Numbered from the stretch's first letter, positions 7,930 through 16,573 are shown. The stretch: DNA of 64,000 nt from JAQWBS01 sp047975765 (GCA_047975765.1 JBKEEF010000004.1:78054-142053); one strand, 5' to 3'. Translations and numbers: made by a program. Notes: generated by a model not told the origin, from the letters alone.

Positions 7930-8997
7930 TTAAATTTTATTTACGCATTTCAAGATAGAGCTATCGCCATAAGAATAAAAACGGTATTTATGTGTCATGG
8001 CATATTCATAGGCTTTTTTCATACGTTCTGTTCCCGCAACAGCACTCACCAACATAAATAATGTCGATTTTGGTAAGTGGAAGTTGGTTATCATCATATC
8101 AATTGCTCTAAACTTATAGCCAGGCGTGATAAAAATTCCAGTGTCATCTGCAAACGGGTGAATGGTTCCTGTTTCATCCGTAGCTGTTTCAAGAAGTCTG
8201 AGAGATGTTGTGCCAACAGCAATGATACGACGTCCCTCTCTTTTCGCTTTGTTGATGATTTCACAAGCTTTTTTGGTCACAATGCCATATTCTTTGTGCA
8301 TTTTGTGATCTTCAGTATTTTGAACTTTAACAGGTAAGAAAGTTCCTGCACCGACATGGAGTGTTAAGAAAACTTTTTCAATGCCTTTGTCATCTAATTC
8401 TTTCATCACTTTGTCTGTGAAGTGAAGGCCTGCTGTTGGAGCTGCCACAGCCCCTTCATGCTTTGCATAAACAGTTTGATAGCTTTCTTTGTCGTTTCTA
8501 TCTTCAAGCTTATCTCTTTTGATGTATGGTGGAAGAGGCATTGAACCATAGTCATTTAAAAATGGTTGAAGTTCTTCAGGAGAACAATTGAATCTCAAAA
8601 GGATTCCTTCTTCGCCTTGTTTCTCAATGACATCTGCAGAAAATTTTGAATTTTCAATGTCAATGTTATGTGCGTAGAAAACAATTGTATCATTTTCATG
8701 AAGTCTTTTAGCATTTTTGATGAATGCCCACCAATTGAGAGCGTCAATAGGGCGATATAGAGTGACTTCAACTTGGGCATTGCCACGGGCTGCATAAAGC
8801 TTTGCAGGAATAACTTTTGTATCATTAAAAACCAAGACATCACCTTTGTGTAAAAGAGATGGAAGGTCATAGAAGTGTCTATCCGCTATTGTATCTTCTT
8901 CTGAGAGGTCTAAAAGTTTGGATGTGTCGCGGGGGTTTGCTGGCTCACGAGCAATTAAATCTCTGTCTAAATCAAAGTCAAAAATATCAACGTTCAT
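7930..8997 (-). CDS. queA: S-adenosylmethionine:tRNA ribosyltransferase-isomerase
   Basis: QueA transfers and isomerises the ribose of S-adenosylmethionine onto preQ1-modified tRNA to make epoxyqueuosine. The 355-residue length matches E. coli (356). Family hallmarks include LIAREPANPRDTSKLL near the N-terminus, KRDKLEDRNDKESYQT VYA in the middle, and the GAVAAPTAGLHFT and LHVGAGTFLPV blocks. AAGGGAA precedes the ATG. The gene is divergent from pheA across an 80-base gap and 46 bases upstream of the leftward GGDEF gene's start. No tgt, queF or other queuosine gene is in the window. Confidence 0.97.
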   Translation of the reverse strand: MNVDIFDFDLDRDLIAREPANPRDTSKLLDLSEEDTIADRHFYDLPSLLHKGDVLVFNDTKVIPAKLYAARGNAQVEVTLYRPIDALNWWAFIKNAKRLHENDTIVFYAHNIDIENSKFSADVIEKQGEEGILLRFNCSPEELQPFLNDYGSMPLPPYIKRDKLEDRNDKESYQTVYAKHEGAVAAPTAGLHFTDKVMKELDDKGIEKVFLTLHVGAGTFLPVKVQNTEDHKMHKEYGIVTKKACEIINKAKREGRRIIAVGTTSLRLLETATDETGTIHPFADDTGIFITPGYKFRAIDMMITNFHLPKSTLFMLVSAVAGTERMKKAYEYAMTHKYRFYSYGDSSILKCVNKI

Positions 8998-9076
8998 TTC
9001 AAAATTCCCTTTATTTTATAGCTGTTATAATATATAGATTGTTTAATCTCAATAAGTTTTTTAAGGAAAGTTTATC

Positions 9077-9916
9077 ATGACACTAAAAATTGCATATCAA
9101 GGCGTTTCAGGAGCATATTCTCATATTTCATCTATGAATGTTTTTCCAAATCAAGAATATGTACCGTGCGATACTTTTGAAATTGCAATGGATTTAGTGC
9201 AAAAAAATGTGGTTGATTATGCTGTTATTCCTGTTGAAAATTCAAATGCTGGTCGTGTAGCCGACGTTCACTTTTTGCTTCCAACGATGGGTATCTTTAT
9301 TGTCGGGGAATATTTTTTACGTGTTGAACATCAGCTTTTAGTTTATCCAGGAAGAAAACTTTCCGATATTGAATATGCTGTTTCACATCCTCAAGCTTTA
9401 GCTCAGTGTTCAGAGTTTTTGAAAAAACATAATATCAAAGCTGTTGCCAGAATCGATACTGCAAAATCTTGTGAAAATATTGTTGAAGAAGCTTCAAAGA
9501 ACAAGGCAGCAATTGCTTCTAAACTTGCAGGTGAGCTCTATGGTTTGGAAATTGCCGCTTCAAATATTGAGAATGACAACAATAACACAACACGTTTTTT
9601 GATTATGGCAAAGAGCGAAAAAATTCCGGAATATGATCGTAAATCAAAATATATTACTTCTTTTATTTTCAGAGTTCGTAATATTCCAGCTGCCCTTTAT
9701 AAGGCTTTGGGTGGATTTGCAACGAATGGAATTAATATGAATAAAATTGAAAGCTATCTTTTGGATGGGAAGTTTGTTTCTGCTCAGTTTTATGTTGAGA
9801 TTGAAGGGCATCCTGCACAAAAATCTTTTCAAAATGCTTTTGAGGAATTGAAATTTTATTCAGAAGAAGTTTCTGTTTTGGGAACATATCAAGAAAATCC
9901 TTTTAGGAATTTGTAG
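9077..9916 (+). CDS. pheA: Prephenate dehydratase
   Basis: This monofunctional enzyme (279 residues) converts prephenate to phenylpyruvate for phenylalanine synthesis. It has no chorismate mutase domain. The periplasmic-binding-like catalytic domain opens with IAYQGVSGAYSH and ends with the catalytic NNTTRFLIM motif (Thr-Arg-Phe around residues 171-175). A C-terminal ACT domain (about residues 190-270) contains the GFATNGINMNKIES region that binds phenylalanine for feedback control. AAGGAA supports the ATG. The stop is immediately followed by the ATG of the exonuclease gene, so the two are co-translated. Confidence 0.95.
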   Translation: MTLKIAYQGVSGAYSHISSMNVFPNQEYVPCDTFEIAMDLVQKNVVDYAVIPVENSNAGRVADVHFLLPTMGIFIVGEYFLRVEHQLLVYPGRKLSDIEYAVSHPQALAQCSEFLKKHNIKAVARIDTAKSCENIVEEASKNKAAIASKLAGELYGLEIAASNIENDNNNTTRFLIMAKSEKIPEYDRKSKYITSFIFRVRNIPAALYKALGGFATNGINMNKIESYLLDGKFVSAQFYVEIEGHPAQKSFQNAFEELKFYSEEVSVLGTYQENPFRNL

Positions 9917-10528
9917 ATGAAAAAAGAATTTATCATTTTTGATACGGAATTTACTACTTGGGAAGGCTGTATTGTTCATGGCTGGAATGACTGGAAAAAG
10001 AGGGAAGTTGTGCAGATTTCAGCTTTGAAAGTTGATGCTGAAACACTAGAAGTTATTGAAGAATTTAATGCTTATGTTAAACCACAAATCAACCCGATTT
10101 TGTCTGATTACTTCGTTGAATTGACAGGGCTTACGAATGAATTGATACAAGAACAAGGCATTCCTTTTGAGCAAATGTATTGGCAGTTCAGAACTTTTGT
10201 CGGAGATTCAATTTGTTATTCTCATGCATGGGGAAGCAATGATATGTCAGATATTGCGGATGGTTCAGTAATGCGAGAAAACTTGTGTTTATTCGGTCTG
10301 AAAGATGAAAATGAGCCTAAATATGCAAATATTGTTCCTTGGTTTAAGAAAATGTATTTTGAGAATAAAATCGAGATTAAAACGCAAAATTCTGGTGCAA
10401 TTGCAAAATTGCTCGGTATTGAAAATGAACTTAAAAGTCTAAATCTTGATGAGCATAATGCGATTTATGATTGCTACTCAATTTTGTTAGGAATTAAATT
10501 TTTTAAAGCAAAAGACTTAAAAAAATAA
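9917..10528 (+). CDS. DEDDh-family 3'-5' exonuclease
   Basis: This 203-residue cytosolic protein has an exonuclease fold of the ERI-1/KapD-like type. The first motif FDTEFT gives Asp9 and Glu11. Later motifs include SHAWGSNDMSDI (around residues 97-108) and the final DEHNAIYDCYS, which supplies the histidine and last aspartate of a DEDDh site. Such enzymes trim RNA or DNA 3' ends. It starts directly after the pheA stop with no gap and presumably shares its transcript. The exact substrate is unknown. Confidence 0.8.
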   Translation: MKKEFIIFDTEFTTWEGCIVHGWNDWKKREVVQISALKVDAETLEVIEEFNAYVKPQINPILSDYFVELTGLTNELIQEQGIPFEQMYWQFRTFVGDSICYSHAWGSNDMSDIADGSVMRENLCLFGLKDENEPKYANIVPWFKKMYFENKIEIKTQNSGAIAKLLGIENELKSLNLDEHNAIYDCYSILLGIKFFKAKDLKK

Positions 10529-10539
10529 CTTTAAGCTTG

Positions 10540-10600
10540 TTGATTTTTTGTTCTCCTTATGGTATTTTTGAGCCAAATATAATCATTAATACATTATTTT
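10540..10600 (+). promoter_or_regulatory. Promoter and SD-less leader of an orphan gene
   Basis: TTGATT (10540-10545), a 17-base spacer and TATTTT (10563-10568) are followed by a 32-base leader. That leader ends ATCATTAAT ACATTATTTT directly at the ATG. There is no Shine-Dalgarno sequence. This is a variant of the leader element found before the other orphans. Confidence 0.6.
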
Positions 10601-11041
10601 ATGAAAAAATTAGAACTTCATGTGAATTCGTTTGATGTTGATAACAACTTGCAAACAGCTTTTTATGAAGACTTATATGTTGGATTGAAAAGTGTATATT
10701 CTGGGAAAGTTTCTTTTTCAGAAGTCTATGCGGGAAATCGTCTGGTTGGTTTTTCTCTTTCCAGTGATCAATCTTTTGACAGTGCTATAACACCTAGAAG
10801 TCTTTTTAATAAAGAAAATGTTGGGTATATTCCTATAGAGGCAGCATTGATAATGTTTTCTTGGGATGTTTTGAGAGATTTTGTTTTTCTTGATAATTCC
10901 AAAAAGCGTCGTGTCTTTGTCAAAGGAAAGCAATTTAAAGAAGTTTCTCTGATTGATAAGCATAAAAACCAAATTGGTTTTGCTCTTTATCGAAGGAGAT
11001 GCTTTGTTGTTTGGGAGATGTGCGCGACTTATGTACGTTAA
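10601..11041 (+). CDS. Orphan protein of unknown function
   Basis: I do not recognise this 146-residue protein. It has no signal peptide or membrane helix, begins MKKLELHVNSFDVD and ends with a Cys-containing segment RRRCFVVWEMCATY. Charged and hydrophobic residues alternate as in a folded beta-rich domain. It is a single-gene unit with its own promoter upstream and a strong terminator downstream. The shared AT-rich leader places it in the same expression group as the other orphans of this window. Confidence 0.65.
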   Translation: MKKLELHVNSFDVDNNLQTAFYEDLYVGLKSVYSGKVSFSEVYAGNRLVGFSLSSDQSFDSAITPRSLFNKENVGYIPIEAALIMFSWDVLRDFVFLDNSKKRRVFVKGKQFKEVSLIDKHKNQIGFALYRRRCFVVWEMCATYVR

Positions 11042-11063
11042 GAATGCACATTAAGAAATGAAA

Positions 11064-11095
11064 AAAAATGAGTTGGATTTCCAACTCATTTTTTT
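11064..11095. terminator. Bidirectional terminator between orphan and atp cluster
   Basis: AATGAGTTGG (11067-11076) and CCAACTCATT (11081-11090) form a perfect stem with an ATTT loop, flanked by A and T runs. The stem includes the atpF stop codon, so it ends the atp operon as well as the orphan. Confidence 0.85.
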
Positions 11096-11649
11096 AGGCT
11101 TGTAAGATATTCAATGGACTTATCAATCAACTTTTCTTGATTTTTGCCTGAGAGACTTTCAATGATTGCTTTTTTCACGGTTTGAATCGTTTTTTCGCTC
11201 AAATAATTACTAATTTCTTTCTCTGCTTGAGAACTTGAAGCGTGTATCATCTGTTCTGCATCAGAGTGTCTTTGTTTGATTTCTTCATTAAGCTTTTCAA
11301 GGCTTGCTTTTTTGATATATTCAATTTCATTATTGGATTTTTCGATAATTTTTGCCGTTTCAGTTTCAATTTTTGAAACTTTATTTTCATATTCTTTGAG
11401 TAGATTTTGAGCATCGACTTCAAGTTGCTTCACTTCGGCAATTTGATCTTTAATGCTCTGAATTTTCTTTTTCATCATTCCTGAAATGATTTTTGAAAGA
11501 GGTTTTGCTAGAACAGCAACCACCAAAATAAAACTCAATCCAACCCAAAAAGCGGGGTTGTCATAGAAATGTTCATAATGATGTCCATCGTGATGAACAG
11601 CTTCTGTTTGCTCTGTTGTTGCAATGTATTCTTCTGTCTGATTTGTCAT
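11086..11649 (-). CDS. atpF: F0 ATP synthase subunit b
   Basis: Subunit b is one strand of the peripheral stalk that holds F1 against the membrane a subunit. The 187-residue protein has one membrane helix (about residues 33-49, AFWVGLSFILVVAVLAK) and then a long charged coiled coil. The first 28 residues before the helix are His- and Glu-rich, longer than in E. coli, as seen in alphaproteobacteria. It is the last gene of atpI-atpB-atpE-atpF'-atpF and lies 12 bases after b'. F1 genes are elsewhere, the normal alphaproteobacterial split. Confidence 0.93.
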   Translation of the reverse strand: MTNQTEEYIATTEQTEAVHHDGHHYEHFYDNPAFWVGLSFILVVAVLAKPLSKIISGMMKKKIQSIKDQIAEVKQLEVDAQNLLKEYENKVSKIETETAKIIEKSNNEIEYIKKASLEKLNEEIKQRHSDAEQMIHASSSQAEKEISNYLSEKTIQTVKKAIIESLSGKNQEKLIDKSIEYLTSLKK

Positions 11650-11661
11650 AATGTTCTTATC

Positions 11662-12129
11662 CTAAACAGATCTTTCGATTTCTTTTTCAGAAATATCATC
11701 AATTCCGATTTTTTTAATAACACTCAAAGCCAATGTGACGGAAACACTATCTGCTTCTTTGATTGCTTTGATTTTGCTCATCTCTACTTTTTTTTGTGTT
11801 TGAGAAATTTGTGCAGCAAGGTCTTCATGAAGTTTTCTTTCCTTGTCACCCACAAATTCTTTAAGATCTGCAATTGCGTCCGCAATTTTCAAATTTGCTT
11901 CTTCATTTGCTTTGCTAAGTGCTTCATTATAGTCGTGTAGAGCTTTTTCAGCCTTTTTTTTCATCGCATTTGCTTTAAAGATGTAGTCATCGATAAGTTT
12001 CTTTCTTTCTTCCAAAATTTCAGAAGTTTTTGGAACAGCAAAAGTTGAGAGAAAGATATATAAAACTGTAAAGCAAAGAATTGCCCAGAAAATTTGGGTT
12101 GCAAAAGTCGAAACGTCTAAATGAGGCAT
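11662..12129 (-). CDS. atpG: F0 ATP synthase subunit b'
   Basis: This is the second, diverged copy of the stalk subunit, found in alphaproteobacteria, cyanobacteria and plastids, where b and b' form a heterodimer. It starts MPHLDVSTFATQIFWAI with the membrane helix near residues 9-28 and continues as a coiled coil to residue 155. The PHLDVSTFATQIFW start is typical of b'. The gene symbol is used variably (atpF' or atpG). Confidence 0.93.
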   Translation of the reverse strand: MPHLDVSTFATQIFWAILCFTVLYIFLSTFAVPKTSEILEERKKLIDDYIFKANAMKKKAEKALHDYNEALSKANEEANLKIADAIADLKEFVGDKERKLHEDLAAQISQTQKKVEMSKIKAIKEADSVSVTLALSVIKKIGIDDISEKEIERSV

Positions 12130-12201
12130 CTTATTATCCTTTCCAGAAAATTTATTGGGGCTTTCAGTCTTACTTTAAGCCCCAGAAATATTTATATCTG
12201 A

Positions 12202-12423
12202 TTAGTTTCCAGTAAGCATAACAAGAGCGATAACGAGTGCATAAAGTGCAATCGCTTCAACAGCCGCAAAACCTGCCCAACCATAAACGTCGACATCTTT
12301 TTTAACTTGTGGGTTGCGACCAACTGTAGAGATAATTGTTGTCCAAATTTGAGACACACCCCAAGCAGCTGCCATCATAGAAATCGCACACATACCAGCA
12401 CCAATATATAACATAGAATCCAT
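12202..12423 (-). CDS. atpE: F0 ATP synthase subunit c
   Basis: This is the proteolipid that forms the rotating c-ring. The 73-residue protein is a hairpin of two helices joined by the polar GRNP loop (residues 35-38). The ion-binding carboxylate is Glu56 in AAVEAIALYAL. The residue after it is alanine rather than the serine or threonine of sodium rings, so the ring is probably proton-driven. It lies between atpB and atpF' with its own ribosome binding site, as needed for high expression. Confidence 0.97.
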   Translation of the reverse strand: MDSMLYIGAGMCAISMMAAAWGVSQIWTTIISTVGRNPQVKKDVDVYGWAGFAAVEAIALYALVIALVMLTGN

Positions 12424-12468
12424 TTTAAATACTCCTTAAATTGTTTTTAATTTTAATAATAATTGAAG

Positions 12469-13191
12469 TTAGTGACCATTTACAGCATCACTGAGATATA
12501 TACAGCTCAATACTGTATAGATATATGCCTGTAGCAATGAAATGAAAATTTCAAAGACCACAATCATGGAACTGAAAAGCAATGGAACAACGCCACCAAT
12601 TCCAAGAACGACCACAAAGCCAGCAATAATTTTGAGCATAATATGACCAACCGTCATATTCGCAACCAAACGTACGGTGAGACTAAATGGTTTTGAGAGA
12701 AGAGAAATCATTTCAATTGGGACAATCAGTGGGGCAAGTGCCAACGGAATTCCTTTCGGTAGAAATGTTCTCAAATAGCCAAGTTTTTTAGTTTTAATGC
12801 CAATCACAATATTTGCAATAAAGGCAAGGCAAGAAATTGCTCCAACTGCAGCAGGGAGTGCTGTGAAAGTGAAAGAATATGGCAAAAGTCCGAGCATATT
12901 ACCAAAAGCAACAAAGAGGAAAATTGTGAAGATGAAAGGAAGGTATTTCAAACCTTTTTCGCCAGCATTTTCTCTGATTGTACTACTGATAAAATTATAT
13001 AAACTTTCAGGAATAACCTGCGCCATTGATGGAATGATGTTTCTTTTTCTCAACGTTAGGACAAAGACTAAAATTGAGATGGTCACTGCTAAGACCATAA
13101 ATAATGAAGAATTTGTGAAAGAGACGTCAAAACCACCTAATTTGATAGGATATATAGGTTTAACCGTAAATTGTTCCATTGGGTTAGCCAA
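12469..13191 (-). CDS. atpB: F0 ATP synthase subunit a
   Basis: Subunit a is the stator membrane protein that provides the two proton half-channels. It has 240 residues and about six helices. The essential arginine is Arg174 in SLTVRLVANMTVGH, the conserved motif of the fourth helix. The opening FTVKPIYPIKLGG is typical of alphaproteobacteria. It starts two bases after the atpI stop, indicating translational coupling. Confidence 0.97.
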   Translation of the reverse strand: MANPMEQFTVKPIYPIKLGGFDVSFTNSSLFMVLAVTISILVFVLTLRKRNIIPSMAQVIPESLYNFISSTIRENAGEKGLKYLPFIFTIFLFVAFGNMLGLLPYSFTFTALPAAVGAISCLAFIANIVIGIKTKKLGYLRTFLPKGIPLALAPLIVPIEMISLLSKPFSLTVRLVANMTVGHIMLKIIAGFVVVLGIGGVVPLLFSSMIVVFEIFISLLQAYIYTVLSCIYLSDAVNGH

Positions 13192-13193
13192 TT

Positions 13194-13496
13194 TTATATC
13201 TCCCTTTCTTCATCTTGGTGTCTCAGAAAACGGTATATATTCAAGAAACCGGCAGCGGCACCACATAATAGCAAAAATATAAGCATAAAAGGTTTGGTAT
13301 CAAGAACGTTGTCTAAAAAATATCCCATACAGCCACCAATGATGACAGCAGAGACAAGGTCAACAACAACTCGAAGTCCTTTTTCTGCAGAATGAGACAA
13401 TTCCGATTTCTTTCTCAGTGCTTTTGGAGTTGCTTTTTCTTCAGCTTTCTTAATTCTCTCTTCAAGCGCTTTGATGTCTTCCGGAATATTGCTCAT
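13194..13496 (-). CDS. atpI: AtpI-family F0 assembly protein
   Basis: This 100-residue protein has a charged N-terminal half (about residues 1-40, Lys/Glu rich) and two membrane helices. The linker DNVLDTKPFML and the second helix with AAAGFLNIYRFLR are typical of alphaproteobacterial AtpI. AtpI is not essential and is thought to help c-ring assembly or magnesium uptake. It is the first gene of the F0 operon. Confidence 0.88.
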   Translation of the reverse strand: MSNIPEDIKALEERIKKAEEKATPKALRKKSELSHSAEKGLRVVVDLVSAVIIGGCMGYFLDNVLDTKPFMLIFLLLCGAAAGFLNIYRFLRHQDEEREI

Positions 13497-13551
13497 TTGC
13501 TACATTACCTATAAACAATTTAATAAAGTTATAATTTTTTGTTGTTTTCAA

Positions 13552-14286
13552 TTATTTTTTTAACATTGAATTGATGACTTCGCTCATCGCTTCAAACTCT
13601 GGTGCACCTTGCATGAGTTCTTGTTGTAAGCCATTTGTCACGAGAAACGCAGGTGTTCCTTGAATGTTAAGTTCTTTAATTGCATTTTGACGTTTGCTCA
13701 TGATTTCTGTTTGGATGTCTTCGTTTTTCAAACAAGCTTGAGCTTTTTCTTTGCTCACACCAAAAAGACCTGCATATTCAATGAAGTTCTTTTCAGGATT
13801 GAAGCCCATAGACCATTCTCTTTGTTTTTTGAAAATGAGTGTTAAATAGTCAAAATAGTCATTTGCAGGGATACAATATGAAAGGAGAGAGGCTTGCATT
13901 GATCTTTTGTCGAGTGGAAAGTCAACAAAAATGAGCTTTACTTTACCTGTATCAATGAAATCTTTTTTGATGTATGGCAAAGTGAAAACATGGAAAGCGG
14001 CACAGTGTGAACATCCAAATGAAGAATATTCATAGATTGTCACAGGGGCATCTGGATTTCCGAGAACATGTTGTTTCTCATTATTAATTACAACATTTAA
14101 TGGTTTTTCTGCTTTTGCTTCTGTCTTAGCCTCAGGTTCAGCAATCGCTTCATTAACTAGGGCAATTTTGCCATCTGGAGACATCTCAAAACCTTTAAGG
14201 GAAAGATATGTGCCGGAAGCTAGGAAAAATATAATAAAAGCAGCTGCAAAGCCACTGATTCTCTTAATGTTGCGTTCAAAACTCAT
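13552..14286 (-). CDS. DsbA-family thiol:disulfide oxidoreductase, membrane anchored
   Basis: This 244-residue periplasmic protein has a membrane anchor (about residues 11-29), a linker rich in Ala, Glu and Lys (50-62) and a thioredoxin fold of the DsbA/Thioredoxin_4 type. The active site is CSHC (Cys92 and Cys95) in SSFGCSHCAAFH, and the cis-proline loop is QGTPAFLV near residue 222. The charged linker would extend the domain into the periplasm. Its start overlaps the end of dciA by 11 bases. This DUF721-DsbA pairing, often followed by smc, is a known alphaproteobacterial arrangement; smc is not here. Confidence 0.9.
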   Translation of the reverse strand: MSFERNIKRISGFAAAFIIFFLASGTYLSLKGFEMSPDGKIALVNEAIAEPEAKTEAKAEKPLNVVINNEKQHVLGNPDAPVTIYEYSSFGCSHCAAFHVFTLPYIKKDFIDTGKVKLIFVDFPLDKRSMQASLLSYCIPANDYFDYLTLIFKKQREWSMGFNPEKNFIEYAGLFGVSKEKAQACLKNEDIQTEIMSKRQNAIKELNIQGTPAFLVTNGLQQELMQGAPEFEAMSEVINSMLKK

Positions 14287-14800
14287 CTTTTTTCTCTTCT
14301 TTCTTATTAAAATTAAAAATACTATATCCGAGCTTGGTTAATACTTCCTTTAATTTCGGATTATCGACCTCTTCGGTTATCTCGTTAATATAAGTTTCTT
14401 CTTCTGCAGTGACAAGGCTTTTTTTGAATTTTTGAAGAGGTTCTTCAAAAGTATTTTCGATTCCCATGTTCATATTCTGAGAAATAGTCAGTCTTGAAAC
14501 GGCTTGATATCCAAAATAGGTGTTGATTTTTTCTAGGATAATTCGTTCTTTGTGCTTAATTTCTAGGGCAAAAGCTCCGCTTATAACTTGGATATGTAAA
14601 TTTCCATTCGTTCTTTCATCTCTAACAAAATCAATTTTTTGAGGGAGGGAATATTGAGAAAGGTCCTTACCAACAATTTTGTCCCAGTTGACAATGATAT
14701 CAATTTCAATAAAGCCTCTCTTTTTGATGCTTTGACGCGCAAAAGGTGTGATGATATCAGCGATTGAACTGAGTCCTTTGGTTTTTCTTTCTTCCGCCAT
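14276..14800 (-). CDS. dciA: DciA-like DUF721 protein
   Basis: DciA loads the replicative helicase DnaB in bacteria that lack dnaC or dnaI. This 174-residue protein has a DUF721 domain over about residues 10-110, with the typical LSSIADIITPFARQSIKKRGF start, VNWDKIVGKDLSQYSLPQKI and the NLHIQVISGAFALEI block. The C-terminal third (110-174) is acidic and less conserved. It overlaps the DsbA-like gene and is divergent from fliO. The assignment to DciA follows the family name; it has not been tested in this lineage. Confidence 0.75.
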   Translation of the reverse strand: MAEERKTKGLSSIADIITPFARQSIKKRGFIEIDIIVNWDKIVGKDLSQYSLPQKIDFVRDERTNGNLHIQVISGAFALEIKHKERIILEKINTYFGYQAVSRLTISQNMNMGIENTFEEPLQKFKKSLVTAEEETYINEITEEVDNPKLKEVLTKLGYSIFNFNKKEEKKDEF

Positions 14801-14938
14801 TTTTGTTCCTTTAATTATATAATTTTAAGAAATATCATATCTCTTTAGAAATATCAACAAAGCACTATCTGTTTAATTGACTTATATACCAAAAAAAGAA
14901 TATTATTCAGAAACTAAATTTAGAGAGTTTTATGAATA

Positions 14939-15238
14939 ATGGAATGGTCACTCGTTTTTAAATCTGTTTTTTCCCTCATGTTTGTTTTGGGGCTTTTGTT
15001 TCTTTGTATCTGGATAATTAAATATTTTCAGTCAAATGTTTCAAAAAGTTCTCTTTTGAAAAAAATGAAACTCAGATCAAGAATTAGAGTTTTGGAAAAT
15101 AAACGCATTGATATTAGAAATTCTGTTGTTCTTATTGAAGCTGATGATGCTGAATATTTGGTTTTGTTGTCACCTTCACAACCAGTTGTTTTAAGTACAA
15201 AGCAAATTTTGAATAAGGAAACTATTGATGAAACTTAA
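14939..15238 (+). CDS. fliO: FliO-like flagellar export protein
   Basis: This small membrane protein assists FliP assembly in the flagellar export gate. It has 99 residues, one membrane helix near residues 8-29 and a cytosolic beta domain beginning LRSRIRVLENKRIDIRNSVVLI, which matches the FliO/MopB pattern. The identification relies partly on its overlap with fliP. Its stop lies 11 bases inside fliP, so the two are coupled. The ATG at 14939 is used; an ATG seven bases upstream is in another frame and stops after nine codons. Confidence 0.8.
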   Translation: MEWSLVFKSVFSLMFVLGLLFLCIWIIKYFQSNVSKSSLLKKMKLRSRIRVLENKRIDIRNSVVLIEADDAEYLVLLSPSQPVVLSTKQILNKETIDET

Positions 15239-15974
15239 AAAAACATTTCTCTTTTCTTCTGCCTTTTTGGCTTTTGCTTTTTTGATGATGCCTGAAGCTT
15301 TTGCTCAAGCGATTACAGTGAGTGCTGGTGAAAATATGACTGGAACAGCAACTGGCAGAATTTTCAATATGATTGCTTTGATTACGGTTCTTTCCATTGC
15401 ACCAAGCATCTTGATTATGACAACTTCTTTCACCAGAATTATTGTTGTGTTTTCCATTGCACGAAGTGCTTTGGCAACAAATGCGACTCCGCCAAATATG
15501 GTTTTGATTTCTCTGGCACTTTTTCTCACATTGTTTATTATGACACCAACAATGGAAAAGGCTTGGGAAGCAGGTATTAAACCAATGTATGAAGATAAAA
15601 TGGATATCACTGAAGGTCTAGATAAAGCTAGTGTTCCTGTGAAAGAATTTATGGTGCGTAATACACGTGAAAAAGATCTTCTTCTGTTTGCAGATTTAGC
15701 AGAAGTAAAAGATGTGAAATCAATAGAATCTCTTCCTTTGAAGGTCGCTGTTCCAGCTTTTATGATTAGTGAACTTAGGCGAGCCTTCGAAATTGGTTTT
15801 CTTATCTTTATTCCGTTTCTCATCATTGATATGGTTATCGCTTCTATTCTTATGTCGATGGGTATGATGATGTTGCCGCCTACGGTTTTAGCACTTCCAT
15901 TTAAGATTATATTCTTTGTTCTTGTTGACGGGTGGTATATGTTGGCGGGGTCTTTGGTTCGCTCCTTCAGTTAA
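15228..15974 (+). CDS. fliP: Flagellar biosynthetic protein FliP
   Basis: FliP is the core of the flagellar type III export gate in the inner membrane. The 248-residue protein has a signal-like N-terminus ending near AFAQA (about residue 26), which is expected for FliP and not for injectisome SctR. Family motifs include SFTRIIVVFSIARSALATNATPPN (split here into two conserved runs around residues 65-88) and the C-terminal LPPTVLALPFKIIFFVLVDGW. The ATG at 15228 has AAGGAA seven bases upstream, which favours it over a TTG one codon earlier. No other flagellar gene lies nearby. Confidence 0.93.
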   Translation: MKLKKTFLFSSAFLAFAFLMMPEAFAQAITVSAGENMTGTATGRIFNMIALITVLSIAPSILIMTTSFTRIIVVFSIARSALATNATPPNMVLISLALFLTLFIMTPTMEKAWEAGIKPMYEDKMDITEGLDKASVPVKEFMVRNTREKDLLLFADLAEVKDVKSIESLPLKVAVPAFMISELRRAFEIGFLIFIPFLIIDMVIASILMSMGMMMLPPTVLALPFKIIFFVLVDGWYMLAGSLVRSFS

Positions 15975-16212
15975 AAAGTTCATATAATGGACTATCAATA
16001 CAGAAATTTCGGATAGAAATTTTTATCACATACTAAAGTGTATGCTCAAAAAAGTTTCTTCCTCATTTCTTATTGCTAGCCTCATTCTCTGAGCTTTTAA
16101 CGAGAAAAACTCGTATAATGGTCTGCTAATGCAGAAATCTTGGATATTTTATTCGCTCACGTACTAGAGTGTATGTTCAAAACACTGTCATTCCCAACTT
16201 GATTGGGAATCT
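15975..16212 (+). repeat. Interspersed intergenic repeat, copy 2 (two tandem subunits)
   Basis: Subunit a (15975-16100) is nearly identical to the copy at 48563, sharing TATAATGGACTATCAATACAG and TTATTGCTAGCCTCATTCTC in the same order. Subunit b (about 16106-16180) is a shorter, diverged version. Each has the CAC...TC hairpin: CATAC/GTATG at 16029-16033 and 16040-16044, and CGTAC/GTATG at 16160-16164 and 16171-16175. The element ends in the palindrome ATTCCCAA (16190-16197) and TTGGGAAT (16203-16210). The stretch has no open frame of note. Confidence 0.85.
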
Positions 16213-16250
16213 ATCATAAACAAGGCTCAAAATTTAATATTTGAATTTTA

Positions 16251-16290
16251 AATAAGAATATGTTACTAGTGCGAACATATTCTTATTTTT
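16251..16290 (+). terminator. 14-bp perfect inverted repeat with T tract
   Basis: AATAAGAATATGTT (16251-16264) pairs perfectly with AACATATTCTTATT (16274-16287) around a nine-base loop and runs into TTT. It may terminate transcripts coming from fliP, or it may be an operator, because the -10-like TATAAT of the next gene follows within ten bases (16294-16299). Confidence 0.6.
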
Positions 16291-16324
16291 ATTTATATAA
16301 TTGTTTCACTTAAACTTTTTTATC

Positions 16325-16573
16325 ATGGTATATAACAAAACAACTTTAAATGCCTACATTCAAGCACAGCTTAATGGTGGGGCAGGTGTCTATCGTTCTG
16401 GTAACAGTCCAATAGAATTTGTGAAAGTTGGTTCATCACTTCTTTTTGAAGATGCTGGTGTGTCCAAAGAAATTGCTGCTGGTTCTTTCGTTTCAACGGA
16501 TGGAGATTGCACAGTCTATGTTTCAAATATGATGACATTTGTTGGAAGAAAGCAAATTGTTGGCTATGTATAA
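16325..16573 (+). CDS. Small orphan protein
   Basis: This 82-residue protein begins MVYNKTTLNAYIQAQL and is rich in Gly, Ser and Val, with no signal peptide or membrane segment. I do not recognise it. The ATG at 16325 is preferred to a TTG 24 bases upstream because the upstream part overlaps the likely promoter region (TATAAT at 16294-16299). There is no clear ribosome binding site. It is a single-gene unit bounded by the 14-bp inverted repeat and a terminator. Confidence 0.55.
   Translation: MVYNKTTLNAYIQAQLNGGAGVYRSGNSPIEFVKVGSSLLFEDAGVSKEIAAGSFVSTDGDCTVYVSNMMTFVGRKQIVGYV

Noticed and set aside
12797..13282. Long open frame opposite atpB and atpI
   Set aside because: It is antisense to two certain ATP synthase genes and its codons mirror their hydrophobic sequence.
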